DNA of 64,000 nt from Panopea generosa (taxonomy: Eukaryota; Mollusca; Bivalvia; Adapedonta; Hiatellidae), in the NCBI GenBank assembly GCA_029582155.1, contig CM055897.1:95343582-95407581 (forward strand), written 5' to 3'. Of this stretch, positions 12,087 to 24,971 are shown piece after piece. Both the position numbers and the translations under genes were made by a program. Below the pieces are notes generated by a model that made no database searches, was not told the origin of the DNA, and was given only the letters and a program-made list of their open reading frames with translations. Numbering within the stretch: the first letter of the stretch is position 1; every line of letters starts with the position of its first letter.

Positions 12087-12242
12087 TTAAACCCTTTATT
12101 CCATAGATATGCGTTTTCCTGCACTGTTTTCCACTCTGTCTGTCAGTTAATATTAACATTATTCACCCATTGCTGATATGTGGTGAATTAATGCTTTCAA
12201 TTTGGAAGAGTCCAAGAAAATGTTTATGGAGCAAAGGGTTAA
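12087..12242. mobile_element. piggyBac-like MITE, copy 3 (short)
   Basis: TTAAACCCTTTATTCCATA at the left and AAGGGTTAA at the right are degenerate versions of the 2192-2459 termini. Interior blocks gcactgttttccactctgtc and gtcagttaatattaac match the other copies. The 25-bp repeats and the second hairpin arm are absent, so this is an internally deleted copy. Confidence 0.65.
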
Positions 12243-13004
12243 TTGAGATTTGTTGTGATTTCATGCAGATTTGGTATTAAGTTTTTCTAGTACCTCCGCC
12301 AATTAATGCCTTGGGAAACCTCTTGATTTGTACAACAGATACGGGCGTGTGCATGATTTCACAGCCCAGTTTTCTACTTTAAATGACCTGAAGTGTGACA
12401 TTATGGAATCTGTTCCTCATGGACACTGATATGATAGTAATTAGAATATTTTTGTGATAATGACAAGCCAGTTCTGTGAGCTTCCAACTGTACTGAATAT
12501 TACAATTCTACAACAATTATTTATGCTTCCTTGCAGTAGTAGATAATATTTAGTTTATTTTACTCTTACTGCACGGTCCGTTGTCTCGTATTAACTTGGA
12601 ATGTAAATCGGCAATATAGTTTTATGGTGGTAAATATAAGCTTTGTTTCATGTTTGGTTTCGTAAAGTTTTATATCTAAAATCGTGCATTGGAGCATTAT
12701 TATCTTCTTCTAAAGGAACGGGTTCAGACACTGTTATATTTTTCTGACCATTTGCATGCAGTTTATTTTGCTAGATAGATAGAAAAATGTTACATACAAT
12801 TAAAGAATAATGGTTACCATCACACCTGTGTTGAGTTTCACATACTTTGACTTAGCTAAGTTAATACATAAAAAAATGCAGGAATTAGTAAGATAAACTT
12901 AGATACTTAGTTTTATGTTGGGTACATAATTAGTAATTGTTAATACAACACAACCCTGTAATGTAACAAGTTTGTGAAGAATGACTGAAGTAACTGTACT
13001 GCAA
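12243..13004. other. Intergenic, nothing recognised
   Basis: No coding frame, RNA gene or repeat is evident. Confidence 0.35.
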
Positions 13005-13190
13005 AGCACTGATGATGAATAATGACTGACGTGTCACCTGTAACGCAAAACACTGATGATGACTTATTACTGACGTGTCACCTGTAATGTAAAACACTGA
13101 TGATGAATAATGACTGACGTGTCACCTGTAACATAAAACACTGATGATGAATAATGACTGACATGTCACCTGTAATGCAATGATGATGAA
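13005..13190. repeat. 44-bp tandem repeat, ~4 copies
   Basis: The unit contains TGACGTGTCACCTGTAA followed by acactgatgatgaataa. The period was measured from gtgtcacc at 13031 and 13075. The last unit is degenerate. Confidence 0.85.
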
Positions 13191-13734
13191 TAATGGCAGA
13201 CAACATATCTTTAACGCAAAATGTTGCTGAAGAATAATTACTGAGCTAAATTCATTGTAAAGCTTTGCAAGGGACTATCTTAGTATTTTCACTTTCTCAT
13301 TTCCATGTGTACAAAAAAACCACAACTTTACATCTGTCATTTGAATTTTGCTTTTAATATTATCTAGATTACCCATTTTAAATAACTTTTGTACCCCTGT
13401 ATCACTAAGACTTCTGGGTAACAAGATTATTATTATTTTATATGGAACATTTCCTTCTAAGGCACTGTCTTTATGTTTACGGAAAATTGCCTTTCCTGCC
13501 ACCTGTTGCCCAGTTTTCTTAACTATGTGAAAATAAACATATAATATACAATATGCAAAAAAAAGAACATAGCTTTGTTTTTTATTTAATGCCTTTTGTA
13601 TTGTACTTTGGTTAGAAATCTGACTGAGTTCACATGTGTTGTGTGACAGGATAAATGAAGCAAATTTTAAATAGTACATTAACAAATACTGGCCATAACT
13701 GTTATCTTGACTATTTGAAGAATAACAATGGCTG

Positions 13735-14550
13735 TTATACTTTTATTAGCTTGCCGGGGCGAATGTCCAAGGAGAGCTATTGCCATGACCCTGGCGCTAT
13801 CGGCGGCAACGTATGTAGACACCCAGGTAAAACTTTTGCGTTCTAAGTTTTACATATCTATGCAACCACTCATTGGATATGAATGAAACTTCACATGTGT
13901 GTTCACCAGCATCAGTGGAACACACGGAGACAAGAACCATAACTCTGGATTGCATTTTGGCAGAGTAATAGCCCTTTTTGGATTTAATTTTTCGTCTGTA
14001 AACTCCCAGGTTAAACGTTTAAGTTTTAGATATCTATGCAACCACTCATTGGATATGAATGAAACTTTACTTGTGTGTTCACCATTATCAATGGAACACA
14101 CAGAGACAAGAACCATATCTCAGGGTTGCATTTTGTCAAAGTTATGGTCCTTTTGGTCTTAATTTTTCGTCTGTAAACACCCAGGTTAAACGTTTAAGTT
14201 TTAGATATCTATGCAACCACTCATTGGATATGAATGAAACTTTGCATGTGTGTTCACCATCATCAATTGAACACACAGAAACAAGAACCATAACTAGTGG
14301 TTGCATTTTGGCAAAGTTCTGGCCCTTTTGGTCTTAATTTTTTGTCTTTAGACATCCAGGTTAAACTTTTGTGTTTAGTTTCATTTAAGTTTTTGTGTTT
14401 GCCTCCAATCTCAATCTTTGCATGGGTGGTGAGTTTTATTGGTGAGCTTTGTTGTTTTCTGACAACTCTTGTTATTTTTGTTGTGAATACATGGGTGTTA
14501 CTTTTCCAACAACATAGATGGCTTCAAATTGCCTTATATTTTAAATAAAT
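13735..14550 (+). repeat. Dispersed repeat with three ~175-bp internal tandem copies
   Basis: Blocks starting atctatgcaaccactcatt recur at ~13856, 14032 and 14207 (spacing 176 and 175 bp). Each holds ggatatgaatgaaact, a tgtgtgttcacc block and acaagaaccata. The upstream flank (gccggggcgaatgtcc ... gagagctattgcc) resembles heads of common bivalve interspersed repeats, from memory. ORFs on both strands here are repeat artefacts. Confidence 0.8.
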
Positions 14551-14689
14551 CATCCATATGAGCAAGAGTTTTAGTTGTGTTCAAATGGTCCATTGGTGCT
14601 GTCTCGGAAAAGGACTGTTTTACAGTTTAAACAATACACACATATTAGCATGAGAATTCTTTGGGATCAACATTTTATATACAATTAAC

Positions 14690-14880
14690 CTGGTGCGGGC
14701 TGTCGATTAAACAAGTCAGTAATCCAATCCGCGATCAGTATTGGTTGTTAATATGCCATTTTCCTTAGACAAAAGAACTGTCTTTGAGTAAACACTACAT
14801 TGTATTACAGTGTATTTACTTGAGCAAACAATGACACGTGACCAGTAGGCGGAGTTAGTCGCTCTCGTGTCTGGTCAATT
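14690..14880 (-). repeat. Dispersed repeat family R, copy 2 (uninterrupted)
   Basis: Read on the minus strand this copy runs acgagagcgac ... ccgcctactggtcac ... tgtagtgtttac ... gtctaaggaaa ... gacttgtttaatcgacagcc. It corresponds to both flanks of the MITE at 2192-2459 and so acts as a related empty site. Confidence 0.65.
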
Positions 14881-15741
14881 ATGACATGCACTTTTGCATA
14901 TTTTATCATGACAAATAAGAACTCTCCCAAAATGTCACTTGGATGAAATACAGAAAGAAAGAAATTCTGTTTCCCCATTAGATCTACAAAAGAAGAAAAT
15001 AAAGCGATACCAAAAATACATCATGCCAGTTTCATCAAATTTATAATTTACATAGTTTTGCATATACATGTAGCTTGGTTAGCTTACATTCAGATTTGTT
15101 CCAAAGTTGCATAATCAGATTATATGCATCATTCTTTTTACTTGGTGAATAAATATTTGGGTGTATAAAATGTTTACCTCAGCTTGACTGCTCATAGATG
15201 AATAATTTGCTATCCATATTTTACTTTTAAAGTTTCATTGTAACATGGAAGTAAAACTAGTAGTGGAGGGTAGACTAATCATTCTTTATTGTGCATTGTG
15301 TGATATGGATACATTCTGAAATTATACAAATTAACAAATACTTGGTACAATTGTAAACCTTTATCAAGTACTCCTCAAATACAAATAAAACTATAAAGGT
15401 AAAAATACATGCCTGTGTGTAGTGGCAATTTTATTAAACATGTTATTAAACATCAAACATGTATAAACATATACTTGTACATGAACACACGTGTACCTTA
15501 CCAAGATAGGGACTTAATTGCTCCAACAACCAACTCACCAGCATTCGCACTGTGATCATGTTAATATACTGCAAATGACTAAGTTTCATGAGAGCAAAGA
15601 AGGAAGGAAACATTGATATGTAAAATGACTGCCATTTATAAAACACAAATTCACTCACTAAAGTTAGCAAACTGTCATTAGTCAACAGTAAAAAAAAATG
15701 ATAAAATAAACTACATGTATAAACATTCATTGAGACCCAGT
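14881..15741. other. Intergenic, nothing recognised
   Basis: AT-rich sequence with no supported feature. Confidence 0.35.
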
Positions 15742-15749
15742 TAAAATAT

Positions 15750-16793
15750 ATGGAAGGGTATTACCGCCATAACTCTTAGTCGGAAATTTGTCGTTTGTTC
15801 TTTGTGCAATGGGTGTAAATGTTTCTTTCTTCTTAGTTATTTGTGGGAAATGAAACATTTCACCTTTGTAGCTTTGCGATTTGTCCATGCTACTATATCC
15901 TATCATTGTAAAAGTTACATACTTCCTGTCGTAATATAACGAGTTCAGCATAATCATGTGTTTCAAAAGAATTCGAATTGCAAACGTTAAACTATGCAGT
16001 AAGCATATTGAACAAGGCACTTAGGCTATGTAACAATGCGAAATACACAGTTGGTATTGTCAATAATGACGACAGGTGCCGCTAGACGTATATGAAAGAA
16101 TAACGACTGGTCCATAGTAGAATCGGCGTTGCTTTGTTTTCATCGTTAGTCTTATGGAACATATGGTCAGCTACATGTACCACCATTGAGAGGATCTCTC
16201 TGATCGACTGAAAAAAGTATGGGGATGTTCCGAGCATATATTTTTTATAGTAAGCTTTATTTTGGTTGGATGAAAATGTCAAACTGGCAAATGATCACAA
16301 TAAAATAAAAGTGTATTATGTTTGTGTCAATAAAAAATTGTGTTTCTGTGACTGACTAAATTTATTTTATCAAGGAAACTGTGTGGAAAGTAAAATTGGT
16401 GAAATTTACTTTTTTCATGCTGTCTGTTTGCAGTGCCACTGAACGTTATAATGGGAAGATGTGATTTATTACAATGATAACGTTCAGCGGCAGCACAGTC
16501 AAAATAGTCTGGTCCAAAAACATTCCCTCCACTCATTACAAAGGGGGTGAACATTGGAATAAAAAGACATTGTGACTAACTGTAATGTTTAATCTGACAC
16601 AAAGAGACGAGACATATTATGTCACGTTTACAATGATAGGATATAGTAGGATAGACAGATAGCAAAGTTACAAAGGTGAAATGTTTCATTTCCCACAAAG
16701 AACTAAGACTGGAGAAAAGAACATTTACACCCATTACACAAAGAACAAACGACAAATTTCAGACTAAGAGTTATGGCAGTGATACCCTTCTAT
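15750..16793. mobile_element. hAT-like non-autonomous transposon with ~175-bp TIRs
   Basis: The left arm (15750-15922) and right arm (16620-16793) are long inverted repeats with few mismatches. They share gccataactcttagtc, gtcgtttgttctttgtg, gggaaatgaaacatttc and tactatatcctatcattgt. The candidate target duplication is 8 bp, TAAAATAT (15742-15749) versus AAAAATAT (16794-16801), with one mismatch. Eight-base duplications are typical of hAT elements. The ~700-bp interior has no transposase. The superfamily call is inference from the duplication length. Confidence 0.65.
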
Positions 16794-16881
16794 AAAAATA
16801 TGATACACAATTAATACTTCCCATACATGTAGTTTTCCAATATCTTCCAAACTTAAAAAATCAGACTCAGCTATCAAAACT

Positions 16882-17120
16882 GGCCCGGTTGTTCAAAGCA
16901 TGGTTAACTTAACCCTGGGTTAAGCGAAATTTTCAAATCACATTATTTTTAGATTGACAACTTTTTAGGTTATTGTTTTATTGAACAATAAGAAAATATG
17001 CCTTATTGTATCTAAAAATGCATATAAATTGCCATACAATCATTAAGTATAGAAAACATTGAAGTTACAAAATTTCACTTAACCCAAAGTTAAGCTAACC
17101 AAGCTTTGAACAACTGGGCC
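16882..17120. mobile_element. Palindromic MITE with ~50-bp TIRs
   Basis: The left end GGCCCGGTTGTTCAAAGC... and the right end ...CTTTGAACAACTGGGCC are inverted for about 50 bp, including ttaaccctgggttaag / cttaacccaaagttaag. The ~240-bp element has an AT-rich centre and no ORF. No certain target duplication was found. Confidence 0.75.
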
Positions 17121-17495
17121 CTGATTACTTTCTAGGGAACAACAAAATATGTGGCCAAGCCCAAGTGCCTGAATGGCCATCGACTCCCGTAGTGAATCTC
17201 CTGAGCGAGTCTGTACTCACTTTGTAATAAATGGCGAATACCTTTTACCATTTCAAAATGACCAGAACAAATTTCGTCTTATTTAATATCACAGAAATTA
17301 TGCATTTTAAGAATAACATCCTAAAACATGAGACATGGGAATTTTCTGAAAGCCATCGACAGTTGCTGAAGTTGTGATTTTGTGAGATGTTGCACATGAT
17401 AAACAGAAGAACACGTACTGTTAAATATCTTGACTATTTTGGAATTCACCATGCAGTGCATTACCACATAGGTCCGTTTTTTTGCTAATGATAAT
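17121..17495. other. Intergenic spacer before minisatellite block
   Basis: Nothing recognised. The minus-strand ORF at 17321-17533 has no family features. Confidence 0.3.
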
Positions 17496-17955
17496 AAAGA
17501 CGACATCAACATATGGGTGTGATATAGATACAAGAGACGATATCAACATATGGGTGTGATATAGATACAAGAGACGATATCAACATATGGGTGTGATATA
17601 GATACAAGAGACGATATCAACATATGGGTGTGATATAGATACAAGAGACGATATCAACATATGGGTGTGATATAGATACAAGAGACGATATCAACATATG
17701 TGTGTGATACAGATACAAGAGACGAAATCAACATATGGGTGTGATACAGATACAAGAGACGAAATCAACATATGGGTGTGATATAGATACAAGAGACGAT
17801 ATCAACATATGGGTGTGATATAGATACAAGAGATGATATCAACAAACGGATGTGATATAGATACAAGAGACGATATCAACATATGGGTGTGATATAGATA
17901 CAAGAGACGATATCAACAAACGGGTGTGATATAGATACAAGAGATGATATCAACA
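17496..17955. repeat. 37-bp minisatellite, ~12 copies
   Basis: The unit contains gggtgtgatatagatacaag and agacgatatcaacatat. Central copies are nearly identical; the edges have variant copies (aaacggatg, agatgatatc). The core gatatcaacatatggg is shared with the larger array just downstream. Confidence 0.93.
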
Positions 17956-18049
17956 GGTTTTGTTTGATATAAACATAAAGGTATCTATCAATGTGTGGTT
18001 GTTACGGACATTATAAACAATATCAACGGAGGTATTTGCAATACATATA

Positions 18050-18215
18050 AGAGAGTCATGAGTTCGATCCTCCGCCACGGCTATGTGTAGCATCCTTGAG
18101 CAAGACATTTTATCCGTATATGCTTAGTACTGGTTCTATCCAGGAAGACTTCGAGCGTGATTTGCCTAAGTTGTAAGGATTTGTTTCACAATTGAAGTAA
18201 AATGAATAAGTTAAT
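18050..18215 (+). mobile_element. SINE family C, 5'-truncated copy
   Basis: It starts near a B-box-like gagttcgatcctccgcc and continues with ctatgtgtagcatccttgag, gcaagacattttatcc and tctatccaggaaga, ending gtaaaatgaataagtt. The same sequence order is found at 43595-43790, where the A box is retained. Confidence 0.65.
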
Positions 18216-18269
18216 ATTAATAGATAAAGGAGATGCTAGGAACAGCTGTTTTTACAGAGGTAGAGAAGC

Positions 18270-21240
18270 TATCAACAGATGGGGTTTCTCTGGATACAAG
18301 GAATGATATCAACATAGCAGATTCTCTATAATATATATATATGGTATCAATATAGGGGATTCTCTATGATATATAAATAAGGGTATCAACATAGGAGATT
18401 TTCTATGATATATAAGTAACGGTATCAGCATAGGGGATTCTCTATGATATATATAAGTAAAGGTATCAGCATAGGGGATTCTGTATGATATATAAGTAAC
18501 GGTATCAAAAAAGGGGGTTCTCTGGGAGATATAAGTAACGGTATCAACATAGGGGATTCTCTAGGATATATAAGTAATAGTATAAACATAGGGGATTCTC
18601 TATGATATATATAAGTCACAGTATCAGCATAGGGGATTTTCTAGGATATATAAGTAACGGTATAAACATAGGGGATTCTCTATGATATATAAGTAACGGT
18701 ATCAACAAAGGGTATTCTCTAAGATATATAAGTAACGGTATCATCATAGGGTATTCTCTAGGATATAGAAGTAACGGTAAAAGCATAGGAGATTATCTAG
18801 GATATATAAGTAATGGTATCACCATAGGGGATTCTCTATGATATATAAGTAACGGTATCAACAAAGGGGGTTCTCTAGGAGATATAAGTAACGGTATCAA
18901 CATAGGGGATTCTCTATGATATATATAAGTCACGGTATCAGCATAGGGGATTCTCTAGGATATATAAGTAACGGTATAAACATAGGGGATTCTCTATGAT
19001 ATATAAGTAACGGTATCAACAAAGGGTATTCACTAAGATATATAAGTAACGGTATCATCATAGGGGATTCTCTAGGATATATAAGTAATGGTATCAACAT
19101 AGGGGATTCTCTATGATATATAAGTAACGGTATCAACATAGTGTATTCTCTAGGATATATAAGTAACGGTATCAACATAGGGAATTCTCTAGGATATATA
19201 AGTAATGGTATCAACATAGGGGATTCTCTTTGCTATATTAGTAACGGTTTCAGCATAGGGTATTCTCTTTGATATATAAGTAATGGTATCAACATAGGGT
19301 ATTTTCTATGATATATAAGTAACGGTATCAACAAAGGGGGTTCTCTAGGAGATATAAGTAATGGTATCAACATAGGGGATTCTCTATGATATATATAAGT
19401 CACGGTATCAGCATAGGGGATTCTCTAGGATATATAAGTAACGGTATAAACAAAGGGGATTCTCTATGATATATAAGTAACGGTATCAACAAAGAGTATT
19501 CTTTAAGATATATAAGTAACGGTATCATCATAGGGGATTCTCTATCATATATAAGTAATGGTATCAACATAGGTTATTCTCTTTGATATATAAGTAACGG
19601 TATCAACATAGGGTATTTTCTATGATATATAAGTAACAGTGTCAACATAGGGGATTCTCTACAATATATAAGTAATGGATATATAAGTAACGGTATCAAC
19701 ATAGGGGATTTTCTAGGATTTATAAGTATCGGTATCAACATAAGGGGTTTCTCTATAATATATAAGGAACAATATCAACATAAAGGGTTTATGTATAATA
19801 TATAAGGAATGATATCCACATAAACGGTTTCTCTATAATATATCAGGAACAATATCAACATAAAGGGTTTCTCTATAATATATAAGGAATGATATCAACA
19901 TATGGGATTTCTCTATAATATATAAGGAATGATATTAACATAAAGGGTTTCTCTATAATACATAAGGAATGATATCAACATATGGGATTTCTCTATAATA
20001 TATAAGGAACGATATCAACATAAGAGGTTTCTTTATAATATATAAGGAATGATATCAACATATGGGATTTCTCTATAATATATAAGGAACGATATCAACA
20101 TAAGAGGTTTGTTTATAATATATAAGGAATGATATCAACATATGGGGTTTCTCTATAATATATAAGGAATGAAATCAACGTAAGTGGTTTCTCTATGATA
20201 TACAAATGTATAAGTAATTATATCAATATAAGGGGTTTCTCTATAATATATAAGGAATGATATCAATGTAAGTGGTTTCTCTATGATATACAAATGTATA
20301 AGTAATGATAGCAATATAAGAGTTTCTCTGTACTATATAAGGAATGATATCAACATCATTTTATGGGGATTATCTATATAAGGAATGATATCAACATAAA
20401 GGGTTTCTCTATTATATATAAGGAATGATATCAACATATGGGGATTCTCTATAATATATAAGGAATGATATCAACATAATGGGTTTCTCTATTATATATA
20501 AGGAATGATATCAACATATGGGATTTCTCTATAATATATAAGGAATGATATCAACATAATGGGATTTCTCTATAATATATAAGGAATGATATCAACATAA
20601 AGGGTTTCTCTATTATATATAAGGAATGATATCAACATATGGATTTATCTATGAATTTTAAGAATGATATCAACATATAGGGTTTCTCTATTATATATAA
20701 GGAATGATATCAACATATGGGATTTCTCTATGATATATAAGGAATGATATCAACATATGGGATTTCTCTATAATATATAAGGAATGATATCAACATATAG
20801 GGTTTCTCTATTATATATAAGGAATGATATTAACATATGGGGTTTCTCTATAATATATAAGGAATTATATCAACATAAAGGGTTTCTCTATAATATATAA
20901 GGAATAATATCAACATAAAGGGTTTCTCTATTATATATAAAGAATGATATCAACATAATGGGATTTCTCTATAATATATAAGGAATGATATCAACATAAA
21001 GGGTTTCTCTTTTATATATAAGGAATGATATCAACATATGGATTTCTCTATGATATATAAGGAATGATATCAACATATGAGGATTTCTCTATAATATATA
21101 AGGAATGATATCAACATAAGGGTTTTTTCTATTATATATAAGGAATTATATCAACATATGGGGATTCACTTTATTACATAAAGAATGATATCATCATATG
21201 GGGATTTACTATAATACATAAGGAATGGTTCAACATAATT
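18270..21240. repeat. 39/40-bp minisatellite, ~75 copies
   Basis: Two successive subfamilies are present. At 18270-19735 a 39-bp unit (ggtatcaacatagggg, ttctctatgatatataagta) dominates. From 19735 to 21240 a 40-bp unit (gatatcaacataaagggttt, ctctataatatataagg) dominates. They share the same layout, so they are one array with a unit-length and sequence switch. In the 39-bp part the minus strand stays open as a 13-residue repeat (IPLLIYPRE), because 39 is a multiple of three; I do not regard it as a gene. Confidence 0.93.
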
Positions 21241-22848
21241 GTATCCTCATGTGTGTTATGGCCTATTGGAATTTCTTAAATAAACGATATCATATTATAT
21301 CATATAATATCATATTTTATATGTTTTACAGCCAATTGTTAATAATATAAATTGATGGTATACTTTGAAATAACAGTTAATGAAGTTGTACACAAGAATA
21401 ATGATTTAGGATTCTCACTTTAACACAGATCAATTCAACATTTTTCTCACTATTATTTTTTAAAGCAATTTACGGAAATCATGAAGTTAGAACTCATTTT
21501 TCGCAGGATAGTCTGTCGTATATTTTCTGATAAATGACCATGTGTATTCTCAGTCAGCATATCCAAGACTACATTAATTTAGCCTATGACGTACTTCTTA
21601 AGTTACTTATCTAAAACAATGATTTTAAAATTTCATAAAAAAAAACAACCGAGTTGTTTCGCTGCTATTGCAATGGATCTATATAGTCGAACTTTACACT
21701 GGTATATATATATATATACATATAATGCAATCGTACATATAAATGTTTATATAGGGACCGCTCCGCCTTAACGATTGTTGTAAATGACCAATTAAAACAA
21801 AAGAGAATAGCGATGCTTTAGTCGATAACACAGCAGGAGGGAAGTTGGGAGAATCGGTAACAACACACAAGGATTTGAACCCGTCTTAAATAAACTTGGT
21901 GCGAAGTAAGTATTTCTTTTTAAGTTTAATTCTGTCACTATTGTACTGTTGTACCATTATGGATTAACAAGTTTTATCACAGGGGCTTGCTTGTCCCGAA
22001 AACATTTTTAGTTCATATATCGAAATATACGTTTAATTCGGTTGAATAAATAAAAATAGTTGTATGAAAAGTGTGGGGTGGAAATTATCAAATGTGGAGA
22101 TTCCTCCCTTGTGTTTTTTTTTATAAATGAACTAAACATTTTTTTCTGGACAAGCCCTTGTGGTTTTATTAGCAAATCGGTAACGTAATACCTTTGGCAA
22201 TTTGCAAAATATTATTACGTTAGATATGACAACGGCCGCAATAAATGCCAACTTACAATAGTGCTCACACAGTTAACAATGTACGTATCATTCACTTTAC
22301 AAAGTAATTAAATCAGATTGTTTTATTATGAATATATTTTTTTATCAATTTGGAGATTTTATATAATAAATTTTTATTCTAGGAAGCCATTGTACTACAT
22401 AAACAATGTACTGAAATGCCTACGTTTATTTTATTTTTAAATAAAACACGACGAATAATCGTGTGTATTTCATTTGTCCAATAAGCAAGCCAATGCATAA
22501 TCCTAATGGTTCTAGTCAGTCACATGAAATACATTCCAATGAAAAGATCTATATGTAGAATTATTGACTTTTTCGTTTATATAACTGCGAAGATTTTATG
22601 CTGTGTGGGGCGTACGGACTGTGCGATACAACATATATGTATAAGACAATATACAATGAATCAAACATGGATTATTGGAAGTGTTTATGAATTAATAAAT
22701 AGTATGTTTCAGCTATTATTATTACGGTGTCACTTGTGATATGGGTTTGGTTTTAAATGTATTAGTTTTCAAAGGATTACACGTTTAATTTAACAGCTAA
22801 AGGTAAGTGTAATTATTTAAATGACTTCAATCTGGTATTAGCTGTAAA
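21241..22848. other. Intergenic, nothing recognised
   Basis: Contains a (TA)n stretch at ~21703-21720 and no credible coding frame. Two stretches near 21990-22170 mention similar words (cagggcttgcttgtcc / ggacaagcccttgtgg) in inverted orientation ~160 bp apart. This may be the ends of a small decayed palindromic element. Confidence 0.35.
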
Positions 22849-23215
22849 ATGGTTCATATGATAAAATCTATATATAACAATGTTAAATCATGTTTTAAAC
22901 TTTCATCGAATATGGATTTGTCAGAGTTATGCAACGTCACGGTGAGCTTGAAGCAAGGAGAGCCACTGTCGCCCATTGTGTTCATTTTGTTTATTAATGA
23001 TATTGTCGCTAATATCAATTTTGAGGCACTTACTGATAATGACCTTAATATGTCGACAAGATATCTAATCCTTTTCGCCGATGATATTGTGTTATTTACA
23101 ACGCACCCAGACAGCCTACAGGCTCAGATTAACAGTATTTACAAAATACTCGCATAAATGGGGTTTGAAAATAAATGTAATTAAATAAAACTAAATTCAA
23201 TTCAATTCAATATTT
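22849..23215 (+). pseudogene. LINE reverse transcriptase fragment
   Basis: The frame from 22849 encodes VSLKQGEPLSPIVFILFIND and, ~30 residues later, FADDIVLF. These are the classical RT blocks before and around the catalytic YADD-type Asp pair of non-LTR retrotransposons. Reading then shifts frame near 23145, where HKWGLKIN follows in another frame, the usual continuation after the palm. Only ~100 residues of RT survive, with no start, no fingers and no thumb, so it is a dead fragment. It is upstream of and separate from the LINE at 24830. Confidence 0.85.
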
Positions 23216-24829
23216 TATTCAGCATGAACATACATAATGTTTATCGCCATTACACTTTTATTTTTGTTTATTTTGGCGGTTTAAACAATACAAACACGAA
23301 TACAAGCATGCGTATTTATAAAACATGGAAAATGAGAAAAGCATGAACAAATGTATCATACATTGTATGAATAGTGTATGCATTGCCTTTGTATTCGTTA
23401 TAATTTGTTATTTGACATAATTTATATAATAAAATAAAAAAAAGTAGCCTTGATTTTAACATGTTGGTTCATTTGGCAATATAGAGACATTTGTTTTTTT
23501 AAATTATTTGCTGATTACTATTTACATACTTACACTGTTTGTTATGTACATAACATTATGAATAGATAAGCGTAATGATCCCCTGCAGGTCAACAAAATG
23601 AAACTTTCATGTCGTCGTAAGTTTTTCTTTACCCTGGCACTTTGATCTGTGTCATTTTGGCGAACAGGATAGGCTGATTAAATAACCAGTGGACAGCATC
23701 GGCAGAGTCGCTACTTCTCCCGGTGCTGCACCACTGGCTGGATAAGACGTTTACGTAGATAGGTCGCTTCTGGTCGGAGTCGATTGATGAAGATGAAGGT
23801 TTGGAGTAGTCGTTGTCTAATTGTTGAAGTAATTTTAGTCTTGAAGGCTGTTGATTATGGTTCCAAGTCGGCTGAATTCTATATGAGTGTTGCCATCATG
23901 TTGTATCGCTGGTTATTGATCAAAACAATCCTGTCATGGGTCACGTTAAAAGCATAATATCGATGAAATTTTAAAATAGATGTCTCTACCAATCATCTAA
24001 AGCAGAGACATCCATTGTCGTATAACTTTCATATAGGTGACAGGTGATATTGTCTCATGCAAAATATGAAACTCACTTGTCTGGTCTAAACATGAATGGA
24101 AGGCGTTTCTGTGTACGCAAAGACTCACGTTATTGGGTTTGTACCTGTGCCGACAATGTAATGAATGATTGACCCTATAAATTATTAGACACGTGGATAA
24201 ACATTTCATTAAATAATAAGGATTACGCTTGTGTTGTATTATTTACCAAAGTAGGTCAGAGTAAGTACCTGTGTGTAAAATTAAACTACTAGAATAAAAT
24301 AAAAAAAATGAGTACTCAATAGTTTGTGTTAAGAATTATTCCGAAGGAAATTCGATAGTCAATATTTGGAAATAATTTGCTTGAAATTGGACGACAGGAA
24401 TTGTTATTATATCACAGAGTCGGTAAGTCAATTTAAACATAAACTTATAATATATTATAACAACAATGAAATGACTATATATCAATATATAATATATATC
24501 GATATATATTCATCACTCAATCACCTGTATTTGGCTAGATACAGTAGCGGATTCCAAATAACTTTGAAGCTGTTCGTGTCGTTACTACTCTATGCATGAT
24601 TGTATGTGTATTTACAAATGACACAACACAAAGAAGAAGAAAAAAAAATACAAAAATCAAAAACAAAACAAAAATAACACAGCAACAACACAATGACATA
24701 ATTATTGAATAAATGTGTTGTTTGTTTGCTTGTTTTTCTTTTTTTTTTTTTTGGGGGGGGGGGGGGGGGGTTTGTTTGTTTTTTTTATTTGTTTTTTTAG
24801 GGGAGGGGGGAGGGGTTCATAGTTGTAAG
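23216..24829. other. Intergenic, simple-sequence tract at right end
   Basis: AT-rich with no supported gene. A T-run then a G-run (~24739-24770) followed by further T- and G-rich sequence lies at 24720-24820, directly before the LINE. Confidence 0.4.
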
Positions 24830-24971
24830 AGAGGTCACGTGATAAGTGAAGTAAAGAGGCACGATTCATTCGCTCTGAAAAAATAAATTCTCTCTTTTTT
24901 CTGGAGTAAACAATATCAATATGTGAACAGTTTGGACAGAAAGTGATTGTTTTCGTGTTTAACTTGGATTC

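Noticed and set aside
13275..13685. 136-residue minus-strand ORF
   Set aside because: It overlaps a 60-residue ORF on the other strand, uses AT-rich codons, and shows no recognisable motif or splice context.
18425..19217. Minus-strand ORFs with a 13-residue repeat (IPLLIYPRE)
   Set aside because: The 39-bp unit is a multiple of three, so openness is expected; there is no promoter, splice site or unique sequence.
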